A stretch of 49,837 bases of DNA from positions 1 through 49,837 of the forward strand of contig JBDSOC010000049.1 of assembly GCA_039915085.1 (NCBI GenBank), written 5' to 3'. Positions 1 to 8,381 of the stretch are shown piece by piece; position 1 is the stretch's first letter; every line of letters begins with the position of its first letter. A program made the translations under genes and the position numbers. Origin of the DNA: JACMLD01 sp039915085 (GTDB lineage: Bacteria > Bacteroidota > Bacteroidia > Chitinophagales > Chitinophagaceae). Below the pieces are notes generated by a model. The model was not told where the DNA came from. It searched no databases and saw nothing but the letters and a program-made list of their open reading frames with translations.

Positions 1-956
1 CATCGTCTATACCACCCGATGGTTTTACTTTCAGAAATGGGGTTACAACAGTAGTAGATGCCGGTTGTTCCGGCTGGCGGAATTTTGCAATCTTTAAAAG
101 GCAGGTGATTGATATCTCGCAAACAAGGATACTGGCTTTTTTGAATATTGTAGGAGAAGGAATGAGAGGCGGTGCATATGAGCAGGATACCAGGGATATG
201 GATGGAAAGATGACATCGATGGTGGCGCGGCAATACCGGAATTATATTGCGGGCATAAAAGTAGCGCATTATAACGGTGCGGAGTGGACGCCGGTAGATG
301 AGGCGGTCAAAGCCGGCACGCTGGCAAATATCCCGGTAATGATAGATTTTGGCGGCAGCAATCCACCGCTGCCTATTGAGGAGCTATTTATGAAACATCT
401 TCGCACCGGGGATATATTTACGCATTGCTTCGGGCAACTGGGTACACGTGAATTTTTAGTAGATACCATCACAAAAAAAATTAAACCCTTCGTCTGGGAT
501 GCGCGTAAAAAAGGAATTTATTTTGATGTAGGATATGGTGGAATTAGTTTTAGTTTTTCGCAGGCAATCCCGGGAATCAAAGACAAATTCTATCCGAACT
601 CCATCAGCACCGATATACATACCGGCAGCATGAATGCTGCCATGAAGGACTTGCTGAATGTGATGTCTAAATTTATGGCCATAGGCATGAAAACAGAAGA
701 TGTAATAAAAGCTGCTACCTGGAATCCGGCACAGGAAATTAAACATGAAGAATTAGGAAATCTTTCTGTTGGCGCAATCGCAGATATTGCGATATTAAAT
801 GTGCGGGAAGGCACCTTTGGTTTTTATGATTATACGGGATATAAAATAGAAGGTCGCCAAAAGCTGGAATGTGAGATGACAATAAAAGGCGGCAGGATTG
901 TATATGATTTAAACGGGATAGCAACCCCTGTTATAATAACCGGGTCAAAAAAATAA
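1..956 (+). CDS. Amidohydrolase/deacetylase-family metallohydrolase (5' end outside window)
   Basis: The reading frame is open from base 3 with no stop, so the gene begins before the window; about 317 residues are visible. The fold is that of the dihydroorotase-like deacetylases (EF0837/Atu3266 group), which cleave N-acyl groups from amino-acid derivatives. Support comes from GVTTVVDAG near the left edge, a KVAHYNG segment holding the likely carbamylated lysine, THCFGQ (metal-ligand His), STDIH (catalytic Asp) and a C-terminal beta-sandwich ending in the ADIAILNV...GGRIVYDL pattern. The HxH metal motif should lie upstream of the window. In VMIDFGG an Asp stands where I recall relatives having His. 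Downstream RidA and dipeptidase genes suggest amino-acid derivative catabolism. The exact substrate cannot be told. Confidence 0.85.
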   Translation, partial: SSIPPDGFTFRNGVTTVVDAGCSGWRNFAIFKRQVIDISQTRILAFLNIVGEGMRGGAYEQDTRDMDGKMTSMVARQYRNYIAGIKVAHYNGAEWTPVDEAVKAGTLANIPVMIDFGGSNPPLPIEELFMKHLRTGDIFTHCFGQLGTREFLVDTITKKIKPFVWDARKKGIYFDVGYGGISFSFSQAIPGIKDKFYPNSISTDIHTGSMNAAMKDLLNVMSKFMAIGMKTEDVIKAATWNPAQEIKHEELGNLSVGAIADIAILNVREGTFGFYDYTGYKIEGRQKLECEMTIKGGRIVYDLNGIATPVIITGSKK

Positions 957-1014
957 AAAACACTTTTGCATAAGCCATGCTCCGCTTTCCAATACCATCA
1001 GAATATTTACTGCT

Positions 1015-2865
1015 ATGTATTTAAATTATTTTTCTGCATTCATAAAATCGTTCCTTAAAATAAATATCCGGCCGGGGCTTTTGTTCGCTCTCTTTTGCAA
1101 ATGCAGATTGTTCACAAACAATTATCTATTCATTTTAATTGCTGTTAGCCTTTTTTCAGGATGTGGTCCCAGGAAGCCGCTGCCCAATGGTGATAAAGAT
1201 AATGGAGGACTTATTCTGCCCGGAGGTTTTGATGCAGTAGTAGTGGCAGACAGTATTGGACGGGCAAGGCATATTACGGTAAATGATAACGGTGACATAT
1301 ACGTTAAATTAACCTACAACGATATTATGCACGGCTCGGGCGGAACAGCCGGCATACGCGATAATGACAATGATGGCAAGGCAGATATCATTGCATATTT
1401 TGGCGATTATAAAGATGAAGGTGGATTACCCGCAGGCATACGCATACATGATGGCTACCTTTACACCAGTACTGTTAAACATATTTACCGCAATAAACTG
1501 ACACGCAGTTCACTGATCCCCGACAGTAAAACTGAAACCATTTTTACAGATACTGATTCTGCACTTTTTCGCCACTGGCATACAGCCAAACCTTTTACTT
1601 TTGATGACAACGGAAATATGTATGTTCCATTTGGCGCACCAAACGATGCAGCGCAGGATGTAAACATTGCAGGTGCAGCGGGCATACCCGGTGGTAAAGG
1701 TCTGGACCCTGCGCCCGAACTGGAAACCCATGCCGGCATCTGGCGGTTTGATGATGCGAAAACAAACCAGACCCAGCAGGACGGCTACAAATATGCCACG
1801 GGATTGCGCAGTATTCTTGGTATAGCATGGAATAAAAAAGAGCACAGCCTGTACGCAGCAGTAAACGGAATGGATAATTTTCATACCCGTTATCCAACCC
1901 TCTACACAGCATGGCAGGCGGCTGTATTACCCTCCGAGCCTTTAATAAAAGTAAAAGAGAATGGAAATTACGGATGGCCGTATGCTTATTATGACCAGTT
2001 GCAGGAAAAAAATATTTTACAACCAGGTTATGGCGGCGATAGTAAAATAGTCGGCCGGGCAGCTGCGTTCGATTTACCAGTAATGGGATTTCCCGGTCAT
2101 TGGGCGCCGATGGATCTGCTATTCTATCATGGCGATCAGTTTCCGGACCGGTATAAAAATGGCGCTTTCATTGCATTTCACGGCTCAACAGATCGTTCAC
2201 CTTATCCGCAGGCTGGTTATATTGTTGTTTTTGTTCCCATTGAAAAAGGTATTGCCTCCAAATGGGAAGTTTTTGCAGACGGGTTTACAGGCATTGACAC
2301 AGTCATAAATACCAGTGATGCAAAATACAGGCCCATGGGGCTTGCCGAAGGCCCTGATGGATCTTTGTACATTACAGAATCCAACAAAGGAAAAATATGG
2401 CGGGTGATGTATAAAGGAGATAAAAATAAATTTGGCGGCACACAACTGGCAGAAATGGAAAAAAGAAAATCCAGGACTTATATAAAAATGCCGGATGAAG
2501 TAAAAGACAATATGGGCAAAGGGGGTGATATGGCTGGCCTTATACTGTATAATTCTTATTGTGTTTCCTGTCACCAGCGCGATGGAAAAGGTGATAATAA
2601 CCGTTACCCTCCGCTGACTGGCTCTAACTGGATTACCGGCGGCAGTGATACTTTGATACATACAATACTGCACGGCCTGCAGAAAGAAATTACTGTGAAC
2701 GGGAAAACATATAATGGCGTAATGCCAGCGCACAAAGGGTTCCTGGATGACCACGCGGTAGCATCCATAGCTACTTATGTAAAAATGAGATTTGCCAAAG
2801 AAAAAATTAATATTACTTCTGCTGAAGTCAGTAAAATAAGAGCAGACTCAGCCAGTAAAAAATAA
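1015..2865 (+). CDS. Sorbosone/glucose-dehydrogenase-like beta-propeller fused to cytochrome c, lipoprotein
   Basis: 616 residues. A long hydrophobic N-terminus ends in a lipobox-like F-S-G-C (C50), so the protein is probably anchored in the envelope. Residues about 65-475 form a six-bladed propeller of the soluble PQQ sugar dehydrogenase/L-sorbosone dehydrogenase type (GIRIHDGYLY, YATGLRSILGIAWN, GLAEGPDGSLYITES). Residues about 500-600 are a class I cytochrome c domain with a heme site CVSCH (C516-H520) and a likely axial Met in NGVMPAHKG (M570). It probably oxidises a sugar or alcohol in the periplasm and passes electrons to its own heme. The N-terminus is long for a lipoprotein signal; an in-frame TTG at 1108 is an alternative start. 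Only 2 bp separate it from the next gene. Confidence 0.85.
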   Translation: MYLNYFSAFIKSFLKINIRPGLLFALFCKCRLFTNNYLFILIAVSLFSGCGPRKPLPNGDKDNGGLILPGGFDAVVVADSIGRARHITVNDNGDIYVKLTYNDIMHGSGGTAGIRDNDNDGKADIIAYFGDYKDEGGLPAGIRIHDGYLYTSTVKHIYRNKLTRSSLIPDSKTETIFTDTDSALFRHWHTAKPFTFDDNGNMYVPFGAPNDAAQDVNIAGAAGIPGGKGLDPAPELETHAGIWRFDDAKTNQTQQDGYKYATGLRSILGIAWNKKEHSLYAAVNGMDNFHTRYPTLYTAWQAAVLPSEPLIKVKENGNYGWPYAYYDQLQEKNILQPGYGGDSKIVGRAAAFDLPVMGFPGHWAPMDLLFYHGDQFPDRYKNGAFIAFHGSTDRSPYPQAGYIVVFVPIEKGIASKWEVFADGFTGIDTVINTSDAKYRPMGLAEGPDGSLYITESNKGKIWRVMYKGDKNKFGGTQLAEMEKRKSRTYIKMPDEVKDNMGKGGDMAGLILYNSYCVSCHQRDGKGDNNRYPPLTGSNWITGGSDTLIHTILHGLQKEITVNGKTYNGVMPAHKGFLDDHAVASIATYVKMRFAKEKINITSAEVSKIRADSASKK

Positions 2866-2867
2866 GT

Positions 2868-3572
2868 GTGAAAAGAATTTTCGACTCTATATTATTTTTG
2901 ACTTTTTTTATTTTTCAGCATCAGCACCTGTACGGTCAGTCTGTGTATACAATAAAAAAAAATCCGTTCAATGCCATCACAATAAACGGCAAAGGAGATG
3001 CCACGGCGTGGAAAAGCGCCAACACGCTTACTCATTTCATTTATCCCTGGGAAAAAACTGAAGCACCTGCCACTTTTTTTGCTGCATTGTATGATGCAAA
3101 CTGGCTTTACCTGTTGTACAAAGTAAATGATGATTCTGTCATTACATTCAGCAATACAACGGAAAAAAGAGAGATTGGGAGATCAGACAGGGTGGAAATA
3201 TTTTTTAAGGTGGATGATAAAATGACTCCTTACTATTGCCTTGAAATGGATGCCACAGGAAGAATTTTTGATTACAGGGCGGACTATTACCGGCAAATGC
3301 ATTATGAATGGCGATGGCCAACAAATCAATTGACAGTCAAAACGTCGAAAACAAAAGATGGGTATACGCTGGAAGCTGCTATTAGCATTCCTTCTTTAAA
3401 GACATTGGGTTTGCTGAAAGATAATATACTGCAAGCAGGTATATTCAGGGCAGAATGTACAGGCATAGAAAATGGCAACCCATTATTGAAATGGATTAGC
3501 TGGATCGATCCAAAATCTGCCGGGCCTGATTTTCATATTCCTGCAGCTTTTGGAATATTAAAACTGGAATAA
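2868..3572 (+). CDS. Secreted CBM9-like (carbohydrate-binding family 9-like) protein
   Basis: 234 residues with a GTG start 2 bp after the dehydrogenase-cytochrome stop, so the two are probably translationally coupled. Residues 1-23 are a signal peptide ending near LYGQ. The rest matches the CBM9-like fold found in many Bacteroidota secreted proteins: ITINGKGDATAWKSA at the start, the ALYDANWLYLLYKVNDDSV strand pair, a DRVEIFFKVDD segment, and a terminal F-G-I-L-K-L-E. In relatives this domain binds sugars or heme-like ligands; here it may be a structural or substrate-binding partner of the upstream oxidoreductase, which is inference. Confidence 0.8.
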   Translation: MKRIFDSILFLTFFIFQHQHLYGQSVYTIKKNPFNAITINGKGDATAWKSANTLTHFIYPWEKTEAPATFFAALYDANWLYLLYKVNDDSVITFSNTTEKREIGRSDRVEIFFKVDDKMTPYYCLEMDATGRIFDYRADYYRQMHYEWRWPTNQLTVKTSKTKDGYTLEAAISIPSLKTLGLLKDNILQAGIFRAECTGIENGNPLLKWISWIDPKSAGPDFHIPAAFGILKLE

Positions 3573-3647
3573 ATTCTGATCTTTTATAACAGCAGACTTT
3601 AAAATTAAACTATATTTTCAGCCCTTTTATACATTAATAAAAACAAC

Positions 3648-4118
3648 ATGGAAAACTTAACAGCCGATCAAAGATTTAAACAAACAGGATTAACATTGCC
3701 ACCCGCACCCGCACCTTTGGGCGTTTATAAACCATATTTAATTGATGGAAAATATTTATACCTGTCAGGTCATGGGCCCTTTCAAAATGATAAAAGCCTT
3801 ATCATTGGCCGTATCGGTGAAGCTTTGGATATGGAACAGGGTAAACTCGCTGCAAGACAGGTGGGCTTAACTATGTTGTCAACAATTTTTACCAACCTGG
3901 GCTCTTTCAATAAAATAAAAAGGGTTATAAAAGTATTGGGCATGGTAAATTGTGTTGCAAGTTTTGAAAAGCATCCATATATTATCAATGGCTGCAGTGA
4001 ATTATTCGCTACGGTGTGGGGCACAGAAAATGGCGTAGGGGTAAGAAGCGCCGTTGGCTTTAGCTCTCTACCAGATAATATTCCTGTAGAAATTGAAGCA
4101 TTGTTTGAACTGGAATAA
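3648..4118 (+). CDS. RidA family protein (YjgF/YER057c/UK114)
   Basis: 156 residues, somewhat longer than classical RidA (about 128), as in the chorismate-mutase-like RidA subfamily. Visible features are PAPAPLGVYKPYLIDGKYLYLSG near the N-terminus, a central AARQVGLTMLSTI helix, and the C-terminal R-SAVG...LP..IPVEIEALFELE block, which carries the Arg and Glu that form the active-site cleft in RidA trimers. RidA proteins hydrolyse reactive enamine/imine intermediates made by PLP enzymes. Its position between a CBM9-like protein and a dipeptidase gene, 34 bp before the latter, fits detoxification during amino-acid catabolism. Confidence 0.9.
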   Translation: MENLTADQRFKQTGLTLPPAPAPLGVYKPYLIDGKYLYLSGHGPFQNDKSLIIGRIGEALDMEQGKLAARQVGLTMLSTIFTNLGSFNKIKRVIKVLGMVNCVASFEKHPYIINGCSELFATVWGTENGVGVRSAVGFSSLPDNIPVEIEALFELE

Positions 4119-4152
4119 GGTGTTTTTCTGCGACAAAATTTAAAAACACAAC

Positions 4153-5223
4153 ATGTTTATTATAGACGCGCATCTCGATCTCAGCATGAATGCCATGGAA
4201 TGGAACAGGGATCTGACAAAACCATTAAATGAAATCCGTGAAAGGGAACAGGGGCTAACGGATAAACCTGACCGCGGTAATGGCGTAGTTTCATTACCAG
4301 CATTAAGAGAAGGCAATATAGGCATTGTAGTTGCCACGCAGATTGGCAGGTATGTAAATCCTGGAAATAAATTACCCGGCTGGCATTCGCCTCAACAGGC
4401 ATGGGCGCAATCGCAGGGGCAGCTGGCATGGTACAAAGCCATGGAAGAAGCCGGGGAAATGACCCAAATAAATAACATAGCTTCTTTTGAAAAACACATT
4501 GCATTATGGAATGATGGAAAACCCGGCGATAAAAAACCGATAGGATATATACTGAGCCTCGAAGGAGCGGATTCATTGGTTACAATTGAACATCTTGAAA
4601 CAGCGCATCAGTATGGACTAAGGGCTGTTGGACCTGCGCATTACGGACCTGGCAGGTATGCTAATGGAACAGATGCTACGGGAAAGATGAAGGCAAACGG
4701 GTTAGCATTATTGCAAAAAATGGAGGCACTTGATATTATACTGGATGCCACGCATTTGTGCGATGATGCGTTCTGGCAGGCAATGGATCATTTTCATGGG
4801 CATGTATGGGCAAGCCATAATAATTGCAGGGCACTCGTAAATCACAACCGTCAATTCAGTGATGAACAAATAAAAGTATTAATTGAACGCGGGGCTGTTA
4901 TTGGCGGTGCACTGGATGCATGGATGATGGTGCCTGGCTGGCAACGGGGGATTTCTACACCGAAAAGCGCTAACTGCAATTTAGAAAAATTAATTGACCA
5001 CATGGATCATATTTGCCAACTGGCCGGCAATACACTGCATATATGCATTGGAACAGATCTTGATGGTGCTTTTGGAAAAGAACAAAGTCCTTACGATATT
5101 GATACCATTGCTGATTTGCAGAGACTTGTTCCGCTTTTAAAGAAGCGGGGTTATACCGATGCTAATATTGAAAATGTTCTACACGGCAATTTTCTACGCT
5201 TTCTAAAAAAAGCCTGGGGATAA
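4153..5223 (+). CDS. Membrane dipeptidase, peptidase family M19 (renal dipeptidase-like)
   Basis: 356 residues, a normal length for M19. All expected metal-site motifs are present: DAHLD at residues 5-9 (His and Asp), SLEGAD (bridging Glu), THLCDDAFW and ASHNNCRALVNHNRQ (His ligands), and GTDLDGAFG near the C-terminus. There is no signal peptide, so it acts in the cytoplasm. M19 enzymes cleave dipeptides, often with a D-residue at the C-terminal side. Together with RidA and the upstream acyl-amino-acid deacetylase this suggests use of peptidoglycan- or D-amino-acid-derived compounds. It is the last plus-strand gene of the cluster. Confidence 0.92.
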   Translation: MFIIDAHLDLSMNAMEWNRDLTKPLNEIREREQGLTDKPDRGNGVVSLPALREGNIGIVVATQIGRYVNPGNKLPGWHSPQQAWAQSQGQLAWYKAMEEAGEMTQINNIASFEKHIALWNDGKPGDKKPIGYILSLEGADSLVTIEHLETAHQYGLRAVGPAHYGPGRYANGTDATGKMKANGLALLQKMEALDIILDATHLCDDAFWQAMDHFHGHVWASHNNCRALVNHNRQFSDEQIKVLIERGAVIGGALDAWMMVPGWQRGISTPKSANCNLEKLIDHMDHICQLAGNTLHICIGTDLDGAFGKEQSPYDIDTIADLQRLVPLLKKRGYTDANIENVLHGNFLRFLKKAWG

Positions 5224-5237
5224 TAAGGTAGCCGGAA

Positions 5238-5516
5238 TTAACTGGAAGGTTTCATTATCTCCGGGTTCATTTCTTTGACCTCTACGGATTGCTCCTGTGT
5301 TACATTTGCCGCCATTTCTTTTAATTCTTCGGAATGCTCATCAGGACCTGTATACAGAATATAAAAATTATATTCATTGGATCCCAGATCTTCCCCATTG
5401 CTTCCGGTAATGTTGCTGCTATGAATAAGGATATCTTTGTTCATTTGCAGCCACTCGTTAACGGTATTTTGCAAAGTATCTGTCTTCTTCCCGCTGAATA
5501 ATTTTACTTTGTACAT
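5238..5516 (-). CDS. Small hypothetical protein, probable partner of the CsbD-like gene
   Basis: 92 residues, not recognised. It begins MYKVKLFSGKKTDTLQ, has no signal peptide or membrane segment, and reads as a small alpha/beta protein with a central YNFYILYTGPDEHSEEL stretch and an acidic C-terminus. It starts 2 bp after the stop of the CsbD-like gene, so the two are very likely co-transcribed and perhaps co-induced under stress. No function can be assigned. Confidence 0.7.
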   Translation of the reverse strand: MYKVKLFSGKKTDTLQNTVNEWLQMNKDILIHSSNITGSNGEDLGSNEYNFYILYTGPDEHSEELKEMAANVTQEQSVEVKEMNPEIMKPSS

Positions 5517-5518
5517 AA

Positions 5519-5713
5519 TTAATCATTAAATGAAAGGCTTTCAATCCACTCCTTGATTTCCTGTTTGGATCTGCCCATTTTTTTTGATAATCTTTCTAAT
5601 AATTCATCTTCTTTACCTTTTTCGTACTGCAGGTCTTCGTCTGTCAGTTTTGTATTATGCTCCTTCAATTTTTCTTTAACATGGCTCCATGGTTTCTCTA
5701 AGTGTAGTTCCAT
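5519..5713 (-). CDS. CsbD-like general stress protein
   Basis: 64 residues from the chosen ATG at 5713 (MELHLEKPWSHVKEKLK); the frame stays open to an ATG at 5773, but those 20 extra residues do not look like the family. The pattern WSHVKEKLKEH-x-KLTDEDLQYEKGKEDELLERLSKKMG matches the Bacteroidota form of CsbD, a small hydrophilic helical protein in which the L-x-DEDL-x-Y-x-x-GKEDELLxRLQK motif is typical. CsbD is induced by general stress in other bacteria; its molecular role is unknown. It is followed after 2 bp by the 92-aa hypothetical gene. Confidence 0.75.
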   Translation of the reverse strand: MELHLEKPWSHVKEKLKEHNTKLTDEDLQYEKGKEDELLERLSKKMGRSKQEIKEWIESLSFND

Positions 5714-5880
5714 ATTTACATTTTTGTTTATTTGTTGAATGCCGTTATGCGTTATATTGTATGACAATTTCATGCCACAATCTTACCAGTACGCTTATAA
5801 TAAGTTGGAGATTTTTTTCTACAATCATTAAAAAAACTTGACTGTAAAAAACTTATCTTCAGGGAAATAAAGCGGTTTAC

Positions 5881-6678
5881 ATGCCAGCTATTCAGATTCA
5901 AAAAAAAATACTGCCGGTACTTGCATTTGCAGTTTTTCTTTTAAATACTGCATCAGCACAGAAACCTGTAATAAAGAAGAAAAGCCGTTTTAATGTAATC
6001 GCAATTGCAGAAAATGGCGGCCACCATATTGAATATTCTAAAGCCGCAAAAATATGGTTGAATAAGCTGGCGGCTGACAGCAACTTTTCTATAACTTATA
6101 TTGCCAACAGTACCAGCATCAATGATTCTATGCTGGAACAATACCAGCTTTTTATTCAACTGGATTATCCTCCTTATGGCTGGACAGCGGAAGCGGCAAA
6201 TGCATTTCAAAAATATATTGAGCAGGGAAAAGGCGGGTGGCTTGGATTTCATCACGCCAGTTTATTGGGCGGGTTTGATGGTTACCCTATGTGGCAATGG
6301 TTCTCTGGTTTCATGGGTGGTATCCGCTATGAAAATTATATAGCCAGCTTTGTTTCAGCCAAAATAAATGTTGAAGACAAAAAGCATCCGTGCATGAAAG
6401 ATGTTCCCGCTTCATTTATTATTGAAAAAGATGAATTTTACACGTACAACAAAACGCCCCGGCCCAATGTACACGTTATTGCAAGTGCTGATGAATCATC
6501 ATATGCACCTTCTTCAGCAATAAAGATGGGAGATCATCCTGTTATTTGGAGCAATGAAAATTTTCCGGCACGCAATCTTTATATTTTTATGGGGCACTCA
6601 CCAGATTTGTTCAAAAATGAATCTTATACACTGCTTTTCAAAAATGCTATTTTTTGGGCAGCGGGAAAAAATTATTAG
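5881..6678 (+). CDS. Secreted ThuA-like domain protein
   Basis: 265 residues with a signal peptide (residues about 1-26, ending ASAQ). The mature part is a complete ThuA domain, a glutamine-amidotransferase-like fold: FNVIAIAENGGHHIEYSKAA at the N-terminus, QLFIQLDYPPYGWT, a GKGGWLGFHHASL loop, KKHPCMKDVP, KDEFYTYNK, and PVIWSNENFPARNLYIFMGHS. ThuA proteins occur near sugar-degradation genes in Bacteroidota, and their reaction is not settled. This copy is periplasmic and stands alone, between a minus-strand stress pair and a minus-strand efflux operon. Confidence 0.88.
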   Translation: MPAIQIQKKILPVLAFAVFLLNTASAQKPVIKKKSRFNVIAIAENGGHHIEYSKAAKIWLNKLAADSNFSITYIANSTSINDSMLEQYQLFIQLDYPPYGWTAEAANAFQKYIEQGKGGWLGFHHASLLGGFDGYPMWQWFSGFMGGIRYENYIASFVSAKINVEDKKHPCMKDVPASFIIEKDEFYTYNKTPRPNVHVIASADESSYAPSSAIKMGDHPVIWSNENFPARNLYIFMGHSPDLFKNESYTLLFKNAIFWAAGKNY

Positions 6679-6802
6679 CTGTAAGCCTTTAGCTATTAAG
6701 AAGGCAAGACCATTTAACGTTCATTCAGAATTGAAAGATTCTCTTATCAAAAGTTGATAGTATTAACAGTCAATAGTTATACTAATGGCTAAAAACTTAC
6801 TG
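6679..6802. repeat. Convergent intergenic spacer with Ala-Gly-Cys-Thr-rich hairpin repeat (AGCTATTAGCC family)
   Basis: This spacer between ThuA (+) and the MFS gene (-) contains fragments TTAGCTGTAAGCCTTTAGCT at its left end and ACTAATGGCTAAAAAC at its right end. These are inverted relative to one another and share words with the spacers at 30093-30164 and 30706-30795. It may act as a bidirectional terminator or be a remnant of a short interspersed repeat. Confidence 0.5.
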
Positions 6803-8098
6803 CTACTCAACCAGCAGTACCAATTCTTCTTCTTTAACAGCAGCTATTACTGCGGTGGCGGCTTTCTGCTTAACGTGCCTGTCAATCATATACATTAAAA
6901 GGATTGCTACCAGCATACTTCCAGATACTGCGAAACCAATTCTGTTGTAATGCAAAACGGGGCCAGTTTTACTTTGAACAATAAGAAGCCCTGCAATATA
7001 GGCTGCAATGCCGCCGGCTATTTGCATTACTGAAGAGTTAACACTCATAAACGCACCTCGATCCTGCGGCAATGGAATGGCTGTCATCAATGACTGAGCA
7101 GCAATCATACGCGCTGAAATACCCGCAAACAAAACAACATTCAGCGTAATCAATAACCACAATGGCGTAATACCCAGATTTGTGTATATTAATACCATTA
7201 CGATACTTAACAACGACCCAATCACAAACATTTTGAACTTTCCAATTTTATCACTTGCCTTGCCTGCCATAGGGCCGGTAAGAATAGAAAAAGCGCCGGT
7301 TATTAAATAAACAAGCGTCAGGTCTTTAAAAGCAATCCCCAGATTATTGGTGCTGAACGTACTGGCAAAAGGCATCAGCATAAATCCGCCGGTAGCCAGT
7401 AAAGTAGTAGCAAGAAAAGCACGTAAATAAGTTCTGTGTGAAAGCGTTTTTAACAAGTGCTCAAAAGGGTTCCGATCAGACTTGATAAGCAAATGGCCAT
7501 CTACCGGTTTCATATAAATTACAATAACAATCCCCACCAGTACACCCACAGCCCCTATCATCCAAAACGGTGCGTGCCAACTGAAGTGATTGGTTAAAAA
7601 TAATCCGATAGGAAGGCCCAATACCTGGCTGGCCGCAAAAGCCATTTGCACAAAGCCCATGACTCTTCCACGCACTTCCACTTTAAATAAATCGGTAATA
7701 ATGGCCATGCTTACAGAACCAATTACGCCGCCGAAGATGCCGGTTACTATTCTTGCTCCCAATAAAAAATGATAGGTGGGTGCAATGGCACATAAAAATG
7801 TACCTGCCATAAAACCGGTATAGAAAAAAAGCAATATCTTTTTCCTGTCAAATTTATCAGCAAAGCCTGCTGCCAATAACCCGGACGCCCCCGCACTGAA
7901 TGCATAGGCAGAAACTACCAGCGCAAATTGTTGGGTTGTTATGTGAAACGCTGGCAATAATATAGCGCCCAGTGGCGACAATACCATAAAGTCTAATATT
8001 ATAGTGAATTGTAAAATAGCAATGATGGCTATAATAAACACCTGGTAAGAAGTAAATACTTTTTCCTTTACCGGCGGCAATTTTTTTGTTGATTCCAT
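6803..8098 (-). CDS. MFS transporter (drug/metabolite efflux, DHA-type)
   Basis: 431 residues from the ATG at 8098, chosen because the upstream alternative at 8128 would overlap the preceding gene; from 8098 there is a 10-bp gap. Twelve predicted membrane helices are visible, with the MFS motif-A-like segment GLLAAGFADKFDRKKILLFFY after helix 2 and a second GPMAGKASDKIGKFKMF in the C-terminal half. The helix 5 region has the GLPIGLFLTNHFSWHAPFWMIG pattern of drug/H+ antiporters. It is the last gene of a TetR-HMA-MFS operon, so export of a toxic compound or metabolite controlled by the TetR protein is likely. Confidence 0.88.
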   Translation of the reverse strand: MESTKKLPPVKEKVFTSYQVFIIAIIAILQFTIILDFMVLSPLGAILLPAFHITTQQFALVVSAYAFSAGASGLLAAGFADKFDRKKILLFFYTGFMAGTFLCAIAPTYHFLLGARIVTGIFGGVIGSVSMAIITDLFKVEVRGRVMGFVQMAFAASQVLGLPIGLFLTNHFSWHAPFWMIGAVGVLVGIVIVIYMKPVDGHLLIKSDRNPFEHLLKTLSHRTYLRAFLATTLLATGGFMLMPFASTFSTNNLGIAFKDLTLVYLITGAFSILTGPMAGKASDKIGKFKMFVIGSLLSIVMVLIYTNLGITPLWLLITLNVVLFAGISARMIAAQSLMTAIPLPQDRGAFMSVNSSVMQIAGGIAAYIAGLLIVQSKTGPVLHYNRIGFAVSGSMLVAILLMYMIDRHVKQKAATAVIAAVKEEELVLLVE

Positions 8099-8108
8099 AA
8101 CGTGATTT

Positions 8109-8324
8109 TTAACCTGCCAGTTCTTCACAATGAAAACCAGCTTCCTGAATTAATTGAACCACTTCTGTAAGTTCCATATCATCTGCTTCAATACGAAGCA
8201 CTTTATCGATATCATTCAAATCAATATTCCACCTGGAAATATTGCCCTGTCCATCTAGCAAAGAGGCTACGGTTTTCACCTGCTTTTTATACCGGATATT
8301 TGTTTTTAATATTAATACTTCCAT
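8109..8324 (-). CDS. HMA-like ferredoxin-fold small protein lacking the CxxC metal site
   Basis: 71 residues. The pattern ILKTNIRYKKQVKTVASLLDG...ISRWNIDLNDIDKVLRIE...VVQLIQEAGFHCEELAG follows the beta-alpha-beta-beta-alpha-beta order of heavy-metal-associated domains. The usual CxxC metal-binding loop after strand 1 is replaced by RYKKQ; the only Cys is near the C-terminus. The domain is common in Bacteroidota but metal binding in this form is doubtful. It sits between the TetR regulator and the MFS exporter. Confidence 0.75.
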   Translation of the reverse strand: MEVLILKTNIRYKKQVKTVASLLDGQGNISRWNIDLNDIDKVLRIEADDMELTEVVQLIQEAGFHCEELAG

Positions 8325-8381
8325 AAAAAAATTAAATTTTCAATTGTATATTTTGAATTGCACCCGCGTGGTTTAAAATAA

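Noticed and set aside
2197..2754. Open frame of 185 codons antisense to the dehydrogenase-cytochrome gene
   Set aside because: It lies entirely within the conserved propeller and cytochrome coding region; composition reflects the complement of the real gene.
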